A stretch of 64,000 nucleotides of DNA from Saccharibacillus sacchari DSM 19268 (GCF_000585395.1 NZ_KK073875.1:4580298-4644297), one strand, 5' to 3'; numbered from the stretch's first letter, positions 50,322 through 59,085 are shown. A program made the numbers and translations. The notes: generated by a model from the sequence alone, not told the origin.

Positions 50322-52892
50322 CATCATGACCTGAGGGTCCACGTCGATGCTGATGAGCAGATCCTGCTCCTTCGCCGTGTCTTCCAGTTCATCCGCGATT
50401 TCCCGCGCCAGCAGGGCAGCGTCCATTTCTCCACGCCATTTTATCATACATTGAAATCGGTATCTATTCTTGATCCGGGGAATCGGCGACGCGATCGGGC
50501 CCAGCAAATCAAGCACGTTCGGTGCCAATTTATCCATTCGGGCCAGCCAACCGCGCGCACGCGCCTTCTCCTTGACCATAGCCGCATAATTTTCGGCCAT
50601 GCGCACGACAACCGGAAGCTGCTCGTGCGAGAACGTGACCAGAATCAAGCGGCAGTACGGCGGATATCCCAACTTGCGCCGATGTCCCAATTCTTCGCGC
50701 ACGAACGAATGATAATCATGCTTCGAAGCGTGCTGAATCGAATAATGATCGGGGTTATACGACTGGATAAACACTTCGCCCGGCAGATGATGTCGTCCCG
50801 CGCGCCCCGCGACTTGCGTGAGCAATTGGAATGTTTTCTCTCCCGCCCGGAAATCCGGCAGATTAAGCGCGGAATCGGCCGCGATGACTCCGACCAACGT
50901 TACGTCCGGGAAGTCCAGACCTTTGGCGACCATCTGCGTGCCGAGCAGCACGTCCGCTTTTTTGTCGCGGAACCGCTGAAGCAGCTTTTCGTGCGATCCT
51001 TTTTCGCTCGTCGTGTCCACGTCCATCCGCACGACGCGAATACCGGGGAACAGCTTCGCCAATTCTTCTTCGACGCGCTGCGTCCCTGTGCCGAAATAAC
51101 GGATATGCTCGCTGCCGCATTCCGGACACGTCTCCGGAACGGGTTCCGCATGGCCGCAGTAATGACAGCGCAGATTATTGGAACGTTGATGGAAGGTCAG
51201 CGAGATATCGCAGTTCGGGCATTCGGCCACGTAGCCGCAGGTCCGGCACATGACAAAGGTCGAGTACCCGCGGCGGTTGAGCAGCAGCACCGTTTGCTCT
51301 TTTCGCTCCAGTCGCTGCTCGATCGCTTTATGGAGATCGCGGCTGAACATCGAGCGGTTGCCTTCTTTTAACTCCTCACGCATATCCACGATTTGAACGC
51401 CGGGCAGCTCGCTTCCGAGCGCACGCAGCGAAATCTCGGCCAGCACGGGCGAGAAATGCGGATCGCTTTGCGAACGGGCCGCATGGTACGATTCCAGCGA
51501 CGGCGTAGCGGAACCGAGAATAACGACCGCGTTATGCTGCTCGGCCCGTTTGACTGCCACGTTGCGCGCATGGTATTTCGGGCTTTCTTCCTGCTTGTAC
51601 GAAGATTCGTGCTCTTCGTCCATCACGATTAGACCGATGTCTTTGAACGGAGCAAAAATCGCGGAACGTGCACCGATTGCAACCTGGACTCGGCCTTCGC
51701 GAATTTTGCGCCATTCATCGTAACGTTCGCCGCCCGACAGACGGCTGTGCATGACCGCGACCTTGGAGCCGAAGCGGCTTTTGAACCGTTCGACCATCTG
51801 CGGTGTCAACGAAATCTCGGGAACCAGTACGATGGCCTGCCGACCTTGAGCAATACAGAGTTGGATCGACTGAAGGTACACTTCCGTCTTGCCGCTTCCC
51901 GTGATGCCGTGTAACAGGAAAACACCTTCGCGCCGCGCGTTCAATCGGGCAATAACGGCATCATACACCTGCTGCTGCTCGCCGGTCAGCTTGGGCGGTT
52001 CGCTCGGCTTGAAGTTGCGGCCTGCGTAAGGATCGCGGAATACTTCCACGTCCTCCATTTTGACCAACCCTTTTTCCTCCAGTGATTTCACCGTACTTGC
52101 GGTTACGCCAAGCGTGCTCAGAATCTCTTTCATCGCCATCGGCACGCCAAGCTGCATCAGGAACTCAAACACTTCTTTTTGTTTTTTCGCACGCGCCGGG
52201 AAATGCTCCAATTCTTGCTCAGCCTGCTGCGCATCCACGTTCAAGGCTACGGTTTTGACTGTTTTCCGTCCCATCCGGTCGCGAATTTCCTGACTTTCGA
52301 ACAGAAGCCCGCCGCGAATCAAAGCTTGTACCGTTTTTTCGCGGCCGGGGAAGTTCTGGCGAAGCTGTTCGGCTTTCACCTGACCGCGACTGCGTACGTA
52401 TTCCAGAATTTCGTTCGCCGAAGGCACATCCGCGTTGGACGGACTTCCGAACAAAGACAACTCATCGTTGTCTTCCGGGATATCGGCCAATAATCGACCG
52501 ATTTCTTCCGTCTCCTCGACATCGGCGTCCGGCTGCGCGGCATGAATAAAGCGTTCCGCTTTGCCTTTTAACGCCGAAGGAATCATCGCTTGCAGCGCCA
52601 TCGTCTTGTGACAGGCATATTTATCAGCAATCCAACCGCCAAGCTCGACCAAATCTTCCGGCAGCGGAGGAACCAGATCCAACAGCTCGCGAATATTTTT
52701 GATCCGTCCGTGCTTATACTCGCTTTCGTCCGTCAATCCGACGACAAACCCTTGCACCGTCCGGCCGCCGAAAGGCACTCCGACCCGGCTGCCGACCGCA
52801 ATCCATTCCTGCATTTCAGGCGGAATTCGGTAGTCGAACGGCCGGCTTACCGCCCGCACCGGCACGTCCACGATGACCCGCGCGAAATTCAT
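50319..52892 (-). CDS. priA: Primosomal replication-restart helicase PriA (857 aa)
   Basis: Loads the replicative helicase at stalled forks. N-terminal 3'-DNA-binding domain (VDVPVRAVSRPFDYRIP), then a winged-helix region of about 200 residues. Helicase Walker A is GITGSGKTEVYLQS, the Walker B region VMDEEHESSYKQ, and the zinc region has eight Cys in CRTCG, CPNC, CHYCG and CPECG. QVAGRAGRHHLPGEV lies in motif VI. The protein is longer than many homologues because of the middle insertion at about 100-250. ATG overlaps the coaBC stop. Confidence 0.95.
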   Translation of the reverse strand: MNFARVIVDVPVRAVSRPFDYRIPPEMQEWIAVGSRVGVPFGGRTVQGFVVGLTDESEYKHGRIKNIRELLDLVPPLPEDLVELGGWIADKYACHKTMALQAMIPSALKGKAERFIHAAQPDADVEETEEIGRLLADIPEDNDELSLFGSPSNADVPSANEILEYVRSRGQVKAEQLRQNFPGREKTVQALIRGGLLFESQEIRDRMGRKTVKTVALNVDAQQAEQELEHFPARAKKQKEVFEFLMQLGVPMAMKEILSTLGVTASTVKSLEEKGLVKMEDVEVFRDPYAGRNFKPSEPPKLTGEQQQVYDAVIARLNARREGVFLLHGITGSGKTEVYLQSIQLCIAQGRQAIVLVPEISLTPQMVERFKSRFGSKVAVMHSRLSGGERYDEWRKIREGRVQVAIGARSAIFAPFKDIGLIVMDEEHESSYKQEESPKYHARNVAVKRAEQHNAVVILGSATPSLESYHAARSQSDPHFSPVLAEISLRALGSELPGVQIVDMREELKEGNRSMFSRDLHKAIEQRLERKEQTVLLLNRRGYSTFVMCRTCGYVAECPNCDISLTFHQRSNNLRCHYCGHAEPVPETCPECGSEHIRYFGTGTQRVEEELAKLFPGIRVVRMDVDTTSEKGSHEKLLQRFRDKKADVLLGTQMVAKGLDFPDVTLVGVIAADSALNLPDFRAGEKTFQLLTQVAGRAGRHHLPGEVFIQSYNPDHYSIQHASKHDYHSFVREELGHRRKLGYPPYCRLILVTFSHEQLPVVVRMAENYAAMVKEKARARGWLARMDKLAPNVLDLLGPIASPIPRIKNRYRFQCMIKWRGEMDAALLAREIADELEDTAKEQDLLISIDVDPQVMM

Positions 52893-54325
52893 CGCACCGC
52901 TCCCTTTTCCAAACGACGCGAAGCTTCAAGCAGAATTTCGCGAGCCGTATCGTACTTGGATTGTTTCGGCAGATCGGCGATGCGTCCTTCCGGGCCGAAC
53001 AGTCGCACGATATTGGTATCCGATCCGAAGCCGGCGCCGGTCTGCGTAACGTCGTTGGCCACGAGCAGATCGCAGTTTTTGCGTTGCAGCTTTTCGGCCG
53101 CGTACGTGTCCAGGTCATGCGTCTCGGCCGCAAAACCGATCAGGAATTGATGTTCCTTTTGCGAGCCGAGCGTTTGCAGTACATCTACCGTCTTGACCAG
53201 TTCAAGCGCCATCGTATCGCCGACTTTTTTGATCTTGCGCGGGGAGCTGGATTTCGGCCGATAATCGGCAACCGCGGCGGACATAATGAGTATATCCGTC
53301 TTCCCCCATTCGTTCAGGCAAGCTTCGTACATGTCTTCCGCCGATTCGATGCGAAGCGTCGGGATGCCTGCCGGCAATTGCACCTGCACCTTGCCCGCAA
53401 TCAGCTTCACGTCGGCGCCCAGATCTTGCGCGGCTTGAGCCAAAGCGATTCCCATTTTGCCGGACGAATCGTTCGTAATATAGCGGACCGGATCGATGCG
53501 TTCGATCGTGCCGCCTGCGGTCACCACGATTTTTTTGCCTGATAACGGTCCTTGCACGGAGTACGCGGCGGTCCCCGCAGAAGTCAAGTCGCCGGCAAGT
53601 CCGTGTTCCGAAGCTCCTCCGGCCGTCGCGAATAACGTTTCGCCGCTCGGGTTCACATTTTCATCCGCGCTTGTCGCAGATACGAACGGTTCCGGTCCCG
53701 GATCGTAAATATCGTTCTCCGATCCAGTTGCGCGTTCGGACAACGGAAAGCTTGCAAGACGCGAATTTTCGCCGACTTCGCGTTCTGCAAAGAAACGGCG
53801 CAATACTTCCACGATCGTCTCCGGTTCTTCCAGACGTCCTTTGCCGACATAACCGCAAGCCAGCATGCCGTCTCCCGGTTCGATCATCAGGGCGCCGCGG
53901 TCAACCAGCGTCTGCATATTGTGAACGACAGCAGGATGAGTATACATGTGAACGTTCATTGCAGGCGCAATCATCAGCGGAGCTGTCACGGCAAGCAATG
54001 TTGTAGAGAGCATGTCATCAGCCAGGCCGTTTGCTAGTTTCCCCATGATGTTTGCCGTAGCCGGGGCAATCAGCACCAGATCAGCCCAATCGGCCAAGTC
54101 AATATGATTCACGACTTTCGGATTATGCTCGTCAAAAGTATCGGTATGCACCGGATTGCGCGTCAGCACTTGAAGCGTCAATGCCGGAATGAACTGCCGA
54201 GCAGCATCCGTCATAATGACTTGTACCTGCGCTCCCGCTTTGATCAGCTGACTGCAAAGTGTCGCGGCTTTATAAGCTGCAATCCCTCCGGTCACACCGA
54301 GCAAAATCTTTTTCCCGTTTAACAT
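52889..54325 (-). CDS. coaBC: Bifunctional CoaBC, coenzyme A biosynthesis (478 aa)
   Basis: CoaB joins cysteine to 4'-phosphopantothenate, and CoaC decarboxylates the product. The N-terminal flavoprotein domain (1-185) has LLGVTGGIAAYKAATL, PAMNVHMYTHPAV and the GMLACGYVGKGRLEEPE active-site Cys. The C-terminal synthetase domain (about 265-470) has VTAGGTIERIDPVRYITNDSSG and AAVADYRPK. Between them is an unusually long linker of about 70 low-complexity residues (about 190-260). It starts a unit with priA. A strong terminator separates it from rpoZ. Confidence 0.95.
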   Translation of the reverse strand: MLNGKKILLGVTGGIAAYKAATLCSQLIKAGAQVQVIMTDAARQFIPALTLQVLTRNPVHTDTFDEHNPKVVNHIDLADWADLVLIAPATANIMGKLANGLADDMLSTTLLAVTAPLMIAPAMNVHMYTHPAVVHNMQTLVDRGALMIEPGDGMLACGYVGKGRLEEPETIVEVLRRFFAEREVGENSRLASFPLSERATGSENDIYDPGPEPFVSATSADENVNPSGETLFATAGGASEHGLAGDLTSAGTAAYSVQGPLSGKKIVVTAGGTIERIDPVRYITNDSSGKMGIALAQAAQDLGADVKLIAGKVQVQLPAGIPTLRIESAEDMYEACLNEWGKTDILIMSAAVADYRPKSSSPRKIKKVGDTMALELVKTVDVLQTLGSQKEHQFLIGFAAETHDLDTYAAEKLQRKNCDLLVANDVTQTGAGFGSDTNIVRLFGPEGRIADLPKQSKYDTAREILLEASRRLEKGAVR

Positions 54326-54342
54326 GCGCTTTTCCCCTCCTG

Positions 54343-54370
54343 AAAAAAAATAACAACCGTGAGGTTGTTA
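54343..54370 (-). terminator. Terminator between rpoZ and coaBC
   Basis: AACAACC-TCAC-GGTTGTT followed by eight T on the minus strand, about 75 bases after the rpoZ stop. It should end the yicC-remA-gmk-rpoZ transcript, so coaBC-priA probably has its own promoter or depends on readthrough. Confidence 0.85.
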
Positions 54371-54442
54371 GAGATGGAGCCTTACGGCTTATTTTGCATG
54401 ATCTGCCCTGCCTGTGCCGTCAGGCCGTGCGTAACAGAACCC

Positions 54443-54682
54443 TTACAGGTTCCGTTTGCCTTTTTGTTCTTCGACCACTTCGTTCTCGTCGCGAGCTTCA
54501 ACCTTAATATAATCGCCGTAGATTTCTTCGAGCGCTACGCCGACCTGTTTGTGTGCTCTAGGGCGTTGAAGTTCCGATTCCGAACCTTCGCGAAGCTGTC
54601 TCGCGCGTCTGCTGGCTGCTACAACCAAAGAATATTTACTGTCTACTTTGGTCATGATTTTGTCGATGGAAGGATACAGCAT
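54443..54682 (-). CDS. rpoZ: RNA polymerase omega subunit (79 aa)
   Basis: Small RNA polymerase assembly subunit. The omega motifs are MLYPSIDKIMTKVDSKYSLVV and ASRRARQL near residue 25, followed by the KQVGVALEEI segment that binds beta'. The C-terminal tail is charged. Position after gmk is conserved throughout Firmicutes. It is the last gene before a terminator. Confidence 0.95.
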   Translation of the reverse strand: MLYPSIDKIMTKVDSKYSLVVAASRRARQLREGSESELQRPRAHKQVGVALEEIYGDYIKVEARDENEVVEEQKGKRNL

Positions 54683-54777
54683 GTTTATCGTCCTCTCTGT
54701 ATGTCCCTTGCGTAAACTGCGTAAGCGTCATAGGCAAGGGAAAAGCCCGGTTCTCCGGCAATCTGTTTGTTGAAAAC

Positions 54778-55350
54778 TTACTTGGCGATACGACAATGTT
54801 CGGCCACGATGATCGATTCGATCCGCATGCAAGCCTTATCGACTTCATCGTTAACGACAGCATAATCGTAATGACGCATCAAGGCAATCTCTTCCTCGGC
54901 TACCGACATGCGGTTGTGAATCACCGATTCCGTCTCTGTGCCGCGTCCAACGATTCGATCCTTCAATTCTTTGAGCGAAGGCGGCGTCAGGAAAATGAAT
55001 ACGCCGTCCGGGAAGGTCTCCTTCACCTTGAGCGCACCTTGCACTTCAATCTCCAGAATGATGTCGTTGCCCGCTTCGATCGTTTGCTCGACGAAGTCGC
55101 GCGGCGTGCCGTAGAAATTCTCGACATACTGCGCATACTCCAACAATTGATCATTCGCAATCATATCACGAAACTCTTCCTGACTTTTGAAAAAATAATT
55201 GACGCCATGCTGCTCTCCTTCACGAGGCGAACGAGTCGTCGCGGATACCGAATAGACAAGCCCCGGCAATCTTTTGCGCAGCGCGCTGCATACGGTTCCT
55301 TTTCCGACTCCTGACGGTCCGGACAATACAATCAATAACCCTTTAGACAT
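54778..55350 (-). CDS. gmk: Guanylate kinase (190 aa)
   Basis: Phosphorylates GMP to [19 protein letters not shown] is the P-loop, [17 protein letters not shown] binds GMP, and [21 protein letters not shown] is the core region. I start at ATG 55350 with GGGGAG five bases upstream; four extra codons exist upstream with no ribosome site. It directly follows remA and precedes rpoZ. Confidence 0.96.
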   Translation of the reverse strand: MSKGLLIVLSGPSGVGKGTVCSALRKRLPGLVYSVSATTRSPREGEQHGVNYFFKSQEEFRDMIANDQLLEYAQYVENFYGTPRDFVEQTIEAGNDIILEIEVQGALKVKETFPDGVFIFLTPPSLKELKDRIVGRGTETESVIHNRMSVAEEEIALMRHYDYAVVNDEVDKACMRIESIIVAEHCRIAK

Positions 55351-55361
55351 AGTTCTCCCCA

Positions 55362-55622
55362 TTATTCGTCGTTATCGTCGTCTTTGGTGGACAGTCGGTG
55401 AGCGACAGTCTCCGGCTGTACCGCGGACAAAATGACGTGATCGCTGTCGGTGATGATTACGGCGCGCGTTCTGCGGCCGTAAGTGGCATCGATCAGCATA
55501 TGCCTATCTCGCGCCTCCTGAATAATCCGCTTAATCGGTGCGGATTCCGGGCTTACGATGGAAATGATTCGGTTGGCCGATACAATGTTCCCGAAGCCGA
55601 TATTGATAAGCTTGATTGCCAT
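55362..55622 (-). CDS. remA: Extracellular matrix regulator RemA (86 aa)
   Basis: DUF370-family DNA-binding protein. [20 protein letters not shown], then [33 protein letters not shown] is the characteristic pattern; the Arg residues near positions 50-52 bind DNA in the Bacillus protein. In B. subtilis RemA activates matrix genes. It lies in the conserved order yicC-remA-gmk-rpoZ. Full length. Confidence 0.95.
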   Translation of the reverse strand: MAIKLINIGFGNIVSANRIISIVSPESAPIKRIIQEARDRHMLIDATYGRRTRAVIITDSDHVILSAVQPETVAHRLSTKDDDNDE

Positions 55623-55683
55623 GTCTAGGTTTTCCCCCTATTAGTTGGTACTCTTTCTGTAAGTCGGGCCAGGCGCCCGGCCG

Positions 55684-56577
55684 TTATTCGAGATTGGCGG
55701 CCTGTTCTCGCATCTTCTCAAGCTCGGCCTTCATCTCGACGACATGGCTTCCGAGCGCCAAATGATTCGCCTTCGAGCCAATCGTATTGACCTCTCTATT
55801 CATTTCCTGAATCAAAAAGTCCAGCTTGCGCCCTTTTGCTTCGCTATTGCCCAGCAGCTCCGAGCATTGGTCGAAGTGACTTCGCAGTCTCGCCAATTCT
55901 TCATCGATGCTGCAACGATCCGCGAAAAGCGCGACTTCCATGCCTAAGCGGAACTCGTCCACCACGAAGCTCCCGTCTTGCAATTCGGACAATCTCTGCC
56001 TCAGCTTCGTCCGATAATCATCGACGACGGTCGGAGCCAAACGAGTCAACTCTGCATGCGCTGCTGTCAGGTTGCTCAATCTGAGACGGCAATCGGCTGT
56101 CAAATGATTGCCCTCAGAGCTTCGCATCGAAACAAGTTCAGACAAAGCATGCCCCAGACCTTCCTGAAGCACAACCTCCCAGTCCATCTCCTCTTGTCCC
56201 GCAACCGGAGCTTCTGTAGGAAGCATAACGTCCGGAAGCGCGAGCAATTCGGCGGCGCTGAGCTGACTATCCATGCCGTAAATCTGTTCCAGCTCGCGCG
56301 CCGCCCGAATATAGGAATCGGCCGCCGCACGGTTCAGCATCATCATGCTTCCCGATGATTCGCTCTCTCTGGTGATGTACACGTCAATCCGTCCGCGCCT
56401 GACATGCTGCTGTACAAGCCGCCGGAGACCTTCCTCGAAACTGTTCCATTCCCGGGGCATCCGAAGCACGACTTCGCAGTAGCGATGATTGACGGATTTG
56501 ACTTCAAATTGAATTTTGTATCCGCCCCGATTCATGGCGGATTGACCATAGCCGGTCATACTGAAAGACATCGTCAT
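55684..56577 (-). CDS. YicC-family endoribonuclease (297 aa)
   Basis: Known in Bacillus as YloC. SMTGYGQSAMNRGGYKIQFEVKSVNHRYCEV at the N-terminus and RKLDFLIQEMNREVNTIGSKAN near residue 265 are the family's two signature regions. YicC proteins are endoribonucleases that promote degradation of small RNAs. Start is uncertain between GTG 56580, ATG 56577 and ATG 56571; AGGG lies 8-17 bases upstream of these. It is the first gene of the yicC-remA-gmk-rpoZ operon. Confidence 0.92.
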   Translation of the reverse strand: MTMSFSMTGYGQSAMNRGGYKIQFEVKSVNHRYCEVVLRMPREWNSFEEGLRRLVQQHVRRGRIDVYITRESESSGSMMMLNRAAADSYIRAARELEQIYGMDSQLSAAELLALPDVMLPTEAPVAGQEEMDWEVVLQEGLGHALSELVSMRSSEGNHLTADCRLRLSNLTAAHAELTRLAPTVVDDYRTKLRQRLSELQDGSFVVDEFRLGMEVALFADRCSIDEELARLRSHFDQCSELLGNSEAKGRKLDFLIQEMNREVNTIGSKANHLALGSHVVEMKAELEKMREQAANLE

Positions 56578-56658
56578 CACATCCGTTACCCTATTTTAAT
56601 GGATTATGCACATCGAAACAAGAGGGCTGGCGCGTGTTTGCGAATTCATGTTCCGGGG

Positions 56659-56687
56659 TTGCTTATCTTTAATCAAAGATATATACT
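56659..56687 (+). promoter_or_regulatory. Promoter with MhqR-like operator in the spacer
   Basis: TTGCTT (56659-56664) and TATACT (56682-56687) are 17 bp apart. The spacer consists of the palindrome TATCTTTAATCAAAGATA (56664-56681). Spacing and the TATCT/AGATA ends match the MhqR operator of Bacillus (TATCTCGAATTCGAGATA). A repressor here would block RNA polymerase directly. Confidence 0.65.
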
Positions 56688-56785
56688 AAAATTAATAAAG
56701 TCACTTAATTTATCTCACTATTTATTTCATTTAAATATTCTTTTCCTTACCCCGTTCCTCCCATTTTGCTAAGGAGATGATCGTT

Positions 56786-57751
56786 ATGCAATTACTCGGA
56801 CAACACCATGTATCGCTCATGACCGGAAAAGCCGAACAAAACTATGACTTCTTCACCCGGATTCTCGGCATGCGCTTGGTCAAAAAATCGGTAAACCAGG
56901 ATAATACGACTTCCTACCACCTTTTCTACGGCGATGCAGTCGCAAGCCCGGGAACCGAGGTTACTTATTTTGATTACCCCGGAATCGGCCCTTCCTACCC
57001 GGGCGTATCCAGCATTTCTTCAACTTCGCTGAGAGTACCGACTACAGCCTCTTTGCACTTTTGGCAAGAACGTCTGGGCTCGCTCGGAATCAAGCACGGT
57101 GAGATCGTTCCGCGCGCCGGACGCAACACGTTGGCATTCGAAGATTTCGAAGGCACGCAGTTAATTTTGGCCGCCGACGAAGGCGAAGCCGGCGTCGCGC
57201 CCGGCGAGCCTTGGACTGCCGAAGGCATTCCTCTGGAACACGCGATCGTCGGTCTGGGTCCTGTCACGTTGACCGTGGCCGATGCGAAGCCGACCGCTCT
57301 TGTACTGACCCAATTGATGGGCTTCCGCAAAGTGGGAACTTATCCCTCTCCGGCAGGGGATTTCGCGGAAATCGAAGTGTTCGCGACCGGCGAAGGCGGC
57401 TCCGGCGCCGAAGTTCACCTGGAAGCCCGTCCGGATCTGCCGAAGTTCCGTCTGGGACGCGGCGGCGCGCATCACGTCGCCTTCCGTATTCCGAACGAGG
57501 AAGAGTACGATAAATGGATCGACCGGATCACGGCAAGCGGATTGCAAAACTCGGGGCGCGTCGACCGCGATTACTTCCGGGCGTTGTATTTCCGCGAGCC
57601 GAACGGCATTCTTTTCGAACTGTCGACAGACACGCCTGGATTCGATATCGACGAACCGATCGAGTCGCTGGGCGAAAAGCTGGGCCTGCCTTCGTTCCTG
57701 GAGCACCGCCGGGCCGATATCGAATCCAAACTCCGCCCCCTCAAATGGTGA
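56786..57751 (+). CDS. MhqO-like ring-cleaving dioxygenase, glyoxalase superfamily (321 aa)
   Basis: Two vicinal-oxygen-chelate domains. The first begins GQHHVSLMTGKAEQNYDFFTRILGMRLVKKSVNQDN with a metal-site His; the second has LGPVTLTVADAKPT and the HHVAFRIPNEEEYDKW segment, and FREPNGILFELSTDTPGF supplies the last Glu ligand. This is the MhqA/MhqO group linked to quinone and electrophile detoxification. I start at ATG 56786, nine bases after AGGAG. The operator at its promoter supports control by an MhqR-type repressor, whose gene is not in the window. Confidence 0.88.
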   Translation: MQLLGQHHVSLMTGKAEQNYDFFTRILGMRLVKKSVNQDNTTSYHLFYGDAVASPGTEVTYFDYPGIGPSYPGVSSISSTSLRVPTTASLHFWQERLGSLGIKHGEIVPRAGRNTLAFEDFEGTQLILAADEGEAGVAPGEPWTAEGIPLEHAIVGLGPVTLTVADAKPTALVLTQLMGFRKVGTYPSPAGDFAEIEVFATGEGGSGAEVHLEARPDLPKFRLGRGGAHHVAFRIPNEEEYDKWIDRITASGLQNSGRVDRDYFRALYFREPNGILFELSTDTPGFDIDEPIESLGEKLGLPSFLEHRRADIESKLRPLKW

Positions 57752-57768
57752 GGGCGGAAAGCCTTTTT
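57733..57768 (+). terminator. Terminator overlapping the dioxygenase stop codon
   Basis: CCGCC-CCTCA pairs with TGAGG-CGG around AATGG. It is followed by GCCTTTTTC, and the stop codon lies in the right arm. Confidence 0.75.
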
Positions 57769-57790
57769 CATTGGAGTACGACTTTACTCC

Positions 57791-57968
57791 GTCGGGGAAG
57801 TCCTATTCGTGGGCAAAGCTGGGACGCTGCGGGGTAAATTCGTTCAAGATGCTGTCTCACCCGGAAAAGTCGATTGAAATTATAGTGGAATTTTTCCGGG
57901 TTCAAAGGCATCTTTCACTGAATTTCCCCCTCCGCTCAAAGCTTTGCTGGAATAACACTTCCTTTGAC
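57791..57968 (-). repeat. Type-A nested-palindrome repeat (about 178 bp)
   Basis: On the minus strand: GCGGAGGGGGAAATTCAGTG, AAGATGCCTTTGA, apical stem ACCCGGAAAAATT / AACTTTTCCGGGT-like pairing around about 20 bases, then GAGACAGCATCTTGAACG and AATTTACCCCGCAGCG. The middle stem changed from GACGC/GCGTC to GATGC/GCATC compared with the array, a compensated double change. Outer ends GTCGGGGAAGTCC and ACTTCCTTTGAC are related inverted tips, and AAAGCTTTGC/GCAAAGCT lies inside them. Confidence 0.9.
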
Positions 57969-57972
57969 GTCG

Positions 57973-57999
57973 AGCCGTTTCCATGAGAACGGCTTTTTT
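57973..57999 (+). terminator. Terminator right of the type-A repeat
   Basis: AGCCGTT-TCCATGAG-AACGGCT followed by T6. It would end any transcript that runs through the repeat from the left. Confidence 0.8.
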
Positions 58000-58009
58000 A
58001 TTTAGTTAA

Positions 58010-58042
58010 AAATAAAAAAAAGCCGCAACTTTGCGGCGGCTT
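58010..58042 (-). terminator. Terminator facing the dapF gene
   Basis: AAGCCGC-CGCAAAGTTGCGGCTT on the minus strand is followed by eight T. It lies beyond the type-B repeat that follows dapF, so a dapF transcript would include the repeat. Confidence 0.8.
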
Positions 58043-58047
58043 AAGGG

Positions 58048-58238
58048 GTCGGTAAAGTCCAACGTAGCTGGAAGCGAGAAGGCGGAGAGAGGAATTCAGT
58101 GTAGGAGCGTTAGCGTTCGCCTTTGAAATCGGAAAAATTCAATCAAAATTCAATTCTTTTTTCCGATTTCAACACGCGACCGAAACGAATTCCTCTCGCA
58201 GCCTTCTCGCTTCCCCCGCCAAAGCAGCTTTCCCGACA
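58048..58238 (+). repeat. Type-B nested-palindrome repeat (about 191 bp)
   Basis: Tips GTCGGTAAAG and CTTTCCCGAC are inverted with one mismatch. Then come GGAAGCGAGAAGGCGGAGAGA / CTCTCGCAG-CCTTCTCGCTTCC, GGAATTC/GAATTCC, TTCGCCTTTGA against CAACACGCGA, and apical GAAATCGGAAAAA/TTTTTTCCGATTTC. Compared with 30.4 kb the GAAATTC/GAATTTC and AAAACGG/GTTTTC pairs have both changed to GGAATTC/GAATTCC and AGGCGG/CCTTC-type pairs. Confidence 0.92.
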
Positions 58239-58245
58239 GCTTGAT

Positions 58246-59085
58246 TTAAGCGGTCAAGCTGCCGGTGTAGACGAAGGCGGCCGGGCCGGTCATGTAGACG
58301 TGGTTGTCGGATTCGTTCCATTCGATGAACAAGTCGCCGCCTTTGAGCGAGACGGTGGCTTCGCGGTCGCTGTGGCCGTTCAGGACGGAAGAGACCAGTG
58401 TTGCGCATGCGCCTGTTCCGCACGCCAAGGTAGGGCCTGCGCCGCGTTCCCATACGCGCATGTCGATCTGTTCGCGGCTGTTGACGGTCGCGAACTCAAC
58501 GTTAACTTTTTTCGGGAATAACGGATGCTTCTCCAGAACGGGTCCCCACTTCGCAAGGTCGAAGTTTACGGCGTCGTCTACGTAGATCACGCAGTGCGGA
58601 TTGCCCATGGAGACTGCGGTGAACCGGAACGATTCGCCCAGAGCTTCGATCGGTTGGTCGACCACTTGCTCGCCGTCCACGGCAACCGGGATTTTAGCGC
58701 CTTCGAGAATCGGAGCGCCCATATCGACGCGTACCGTTTGGGCGACGCCGTTTTCCGCATGAATCGTCAGCGGTTGCACGCCTGCGCCGATCGTCTCGAT
58801 CGTGAGCGCTTCGCCTTGTGCCATTTTGTGATCGTATACGTATTTAGCCACGCAGCGAATCGCATTGCCGCATTGCTCGGCTTCCGACCCGTCGGAGTTC
58901 ATGATGCGCATCATGAAGTTCGCTTTTTCGGACGGCAAAATATAAACAAGTCCGTCCGCGCCGACGCCGAAGAACCGATCACAGACCTTCACCGCAAGTT
59001 CTGCCGCATTAGCGGGAAGTTCTTTTTCTCCGTATACAATCACAAAGTCGTTGCCGAGTCCGTGCATTTTCGTAAATTCCATCAT
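58246..59085 (-). CDS. dapF: Diaminopimelate epimerase (279 aa)
   Basis: Converts LL- to meso-diaminopimelate for lysine and peptidoglycan. The fold's two catalytic Cys occur in EAEQCGNAIRCVAKY near residue 72 and LACGTGACATLVSS near 218. MHGLGNDFVIVYG marks the N-terminus. I start at ATG 59085, ten bases behind AAGGAG. The gene stands alone; its stop is 8 bases from a type-B repeat. It diverges from rqcH, and 59086-59359 shows no other feature than a probable promoter region. Confidence 0.96.
   Translation of the reverse strand: MMEFTKMHGLGNDFVIVYGEKELPANAAELAVKVCDRFFGVGADGLVYILPSEKANFMMRIMNSDGSEAEQCGNAIRCVAKYVYDHKMAQGEALTIETIGAGVQPLTIHAENGVAQTVRVDMGAPILEGAKIPVAVDGEQVVDQPIEALGESFRFTAVSMGNPHCVIYVDDAVNFDLAKWGPVLEKHPLFPKKVNVEFATVNSREQIDMRVWERGAGPTLACGTGACATLVSSVLNGHSDREATVSLKGGDLFIEWNESDNHVYMTGPAAFVYTGSLTA

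Noticed and set aside
57771..57986. Frame of 71 codons after the dioxygenase gene
   Set aside because: It runs through a type-A repeat and has no ribosome binding site.
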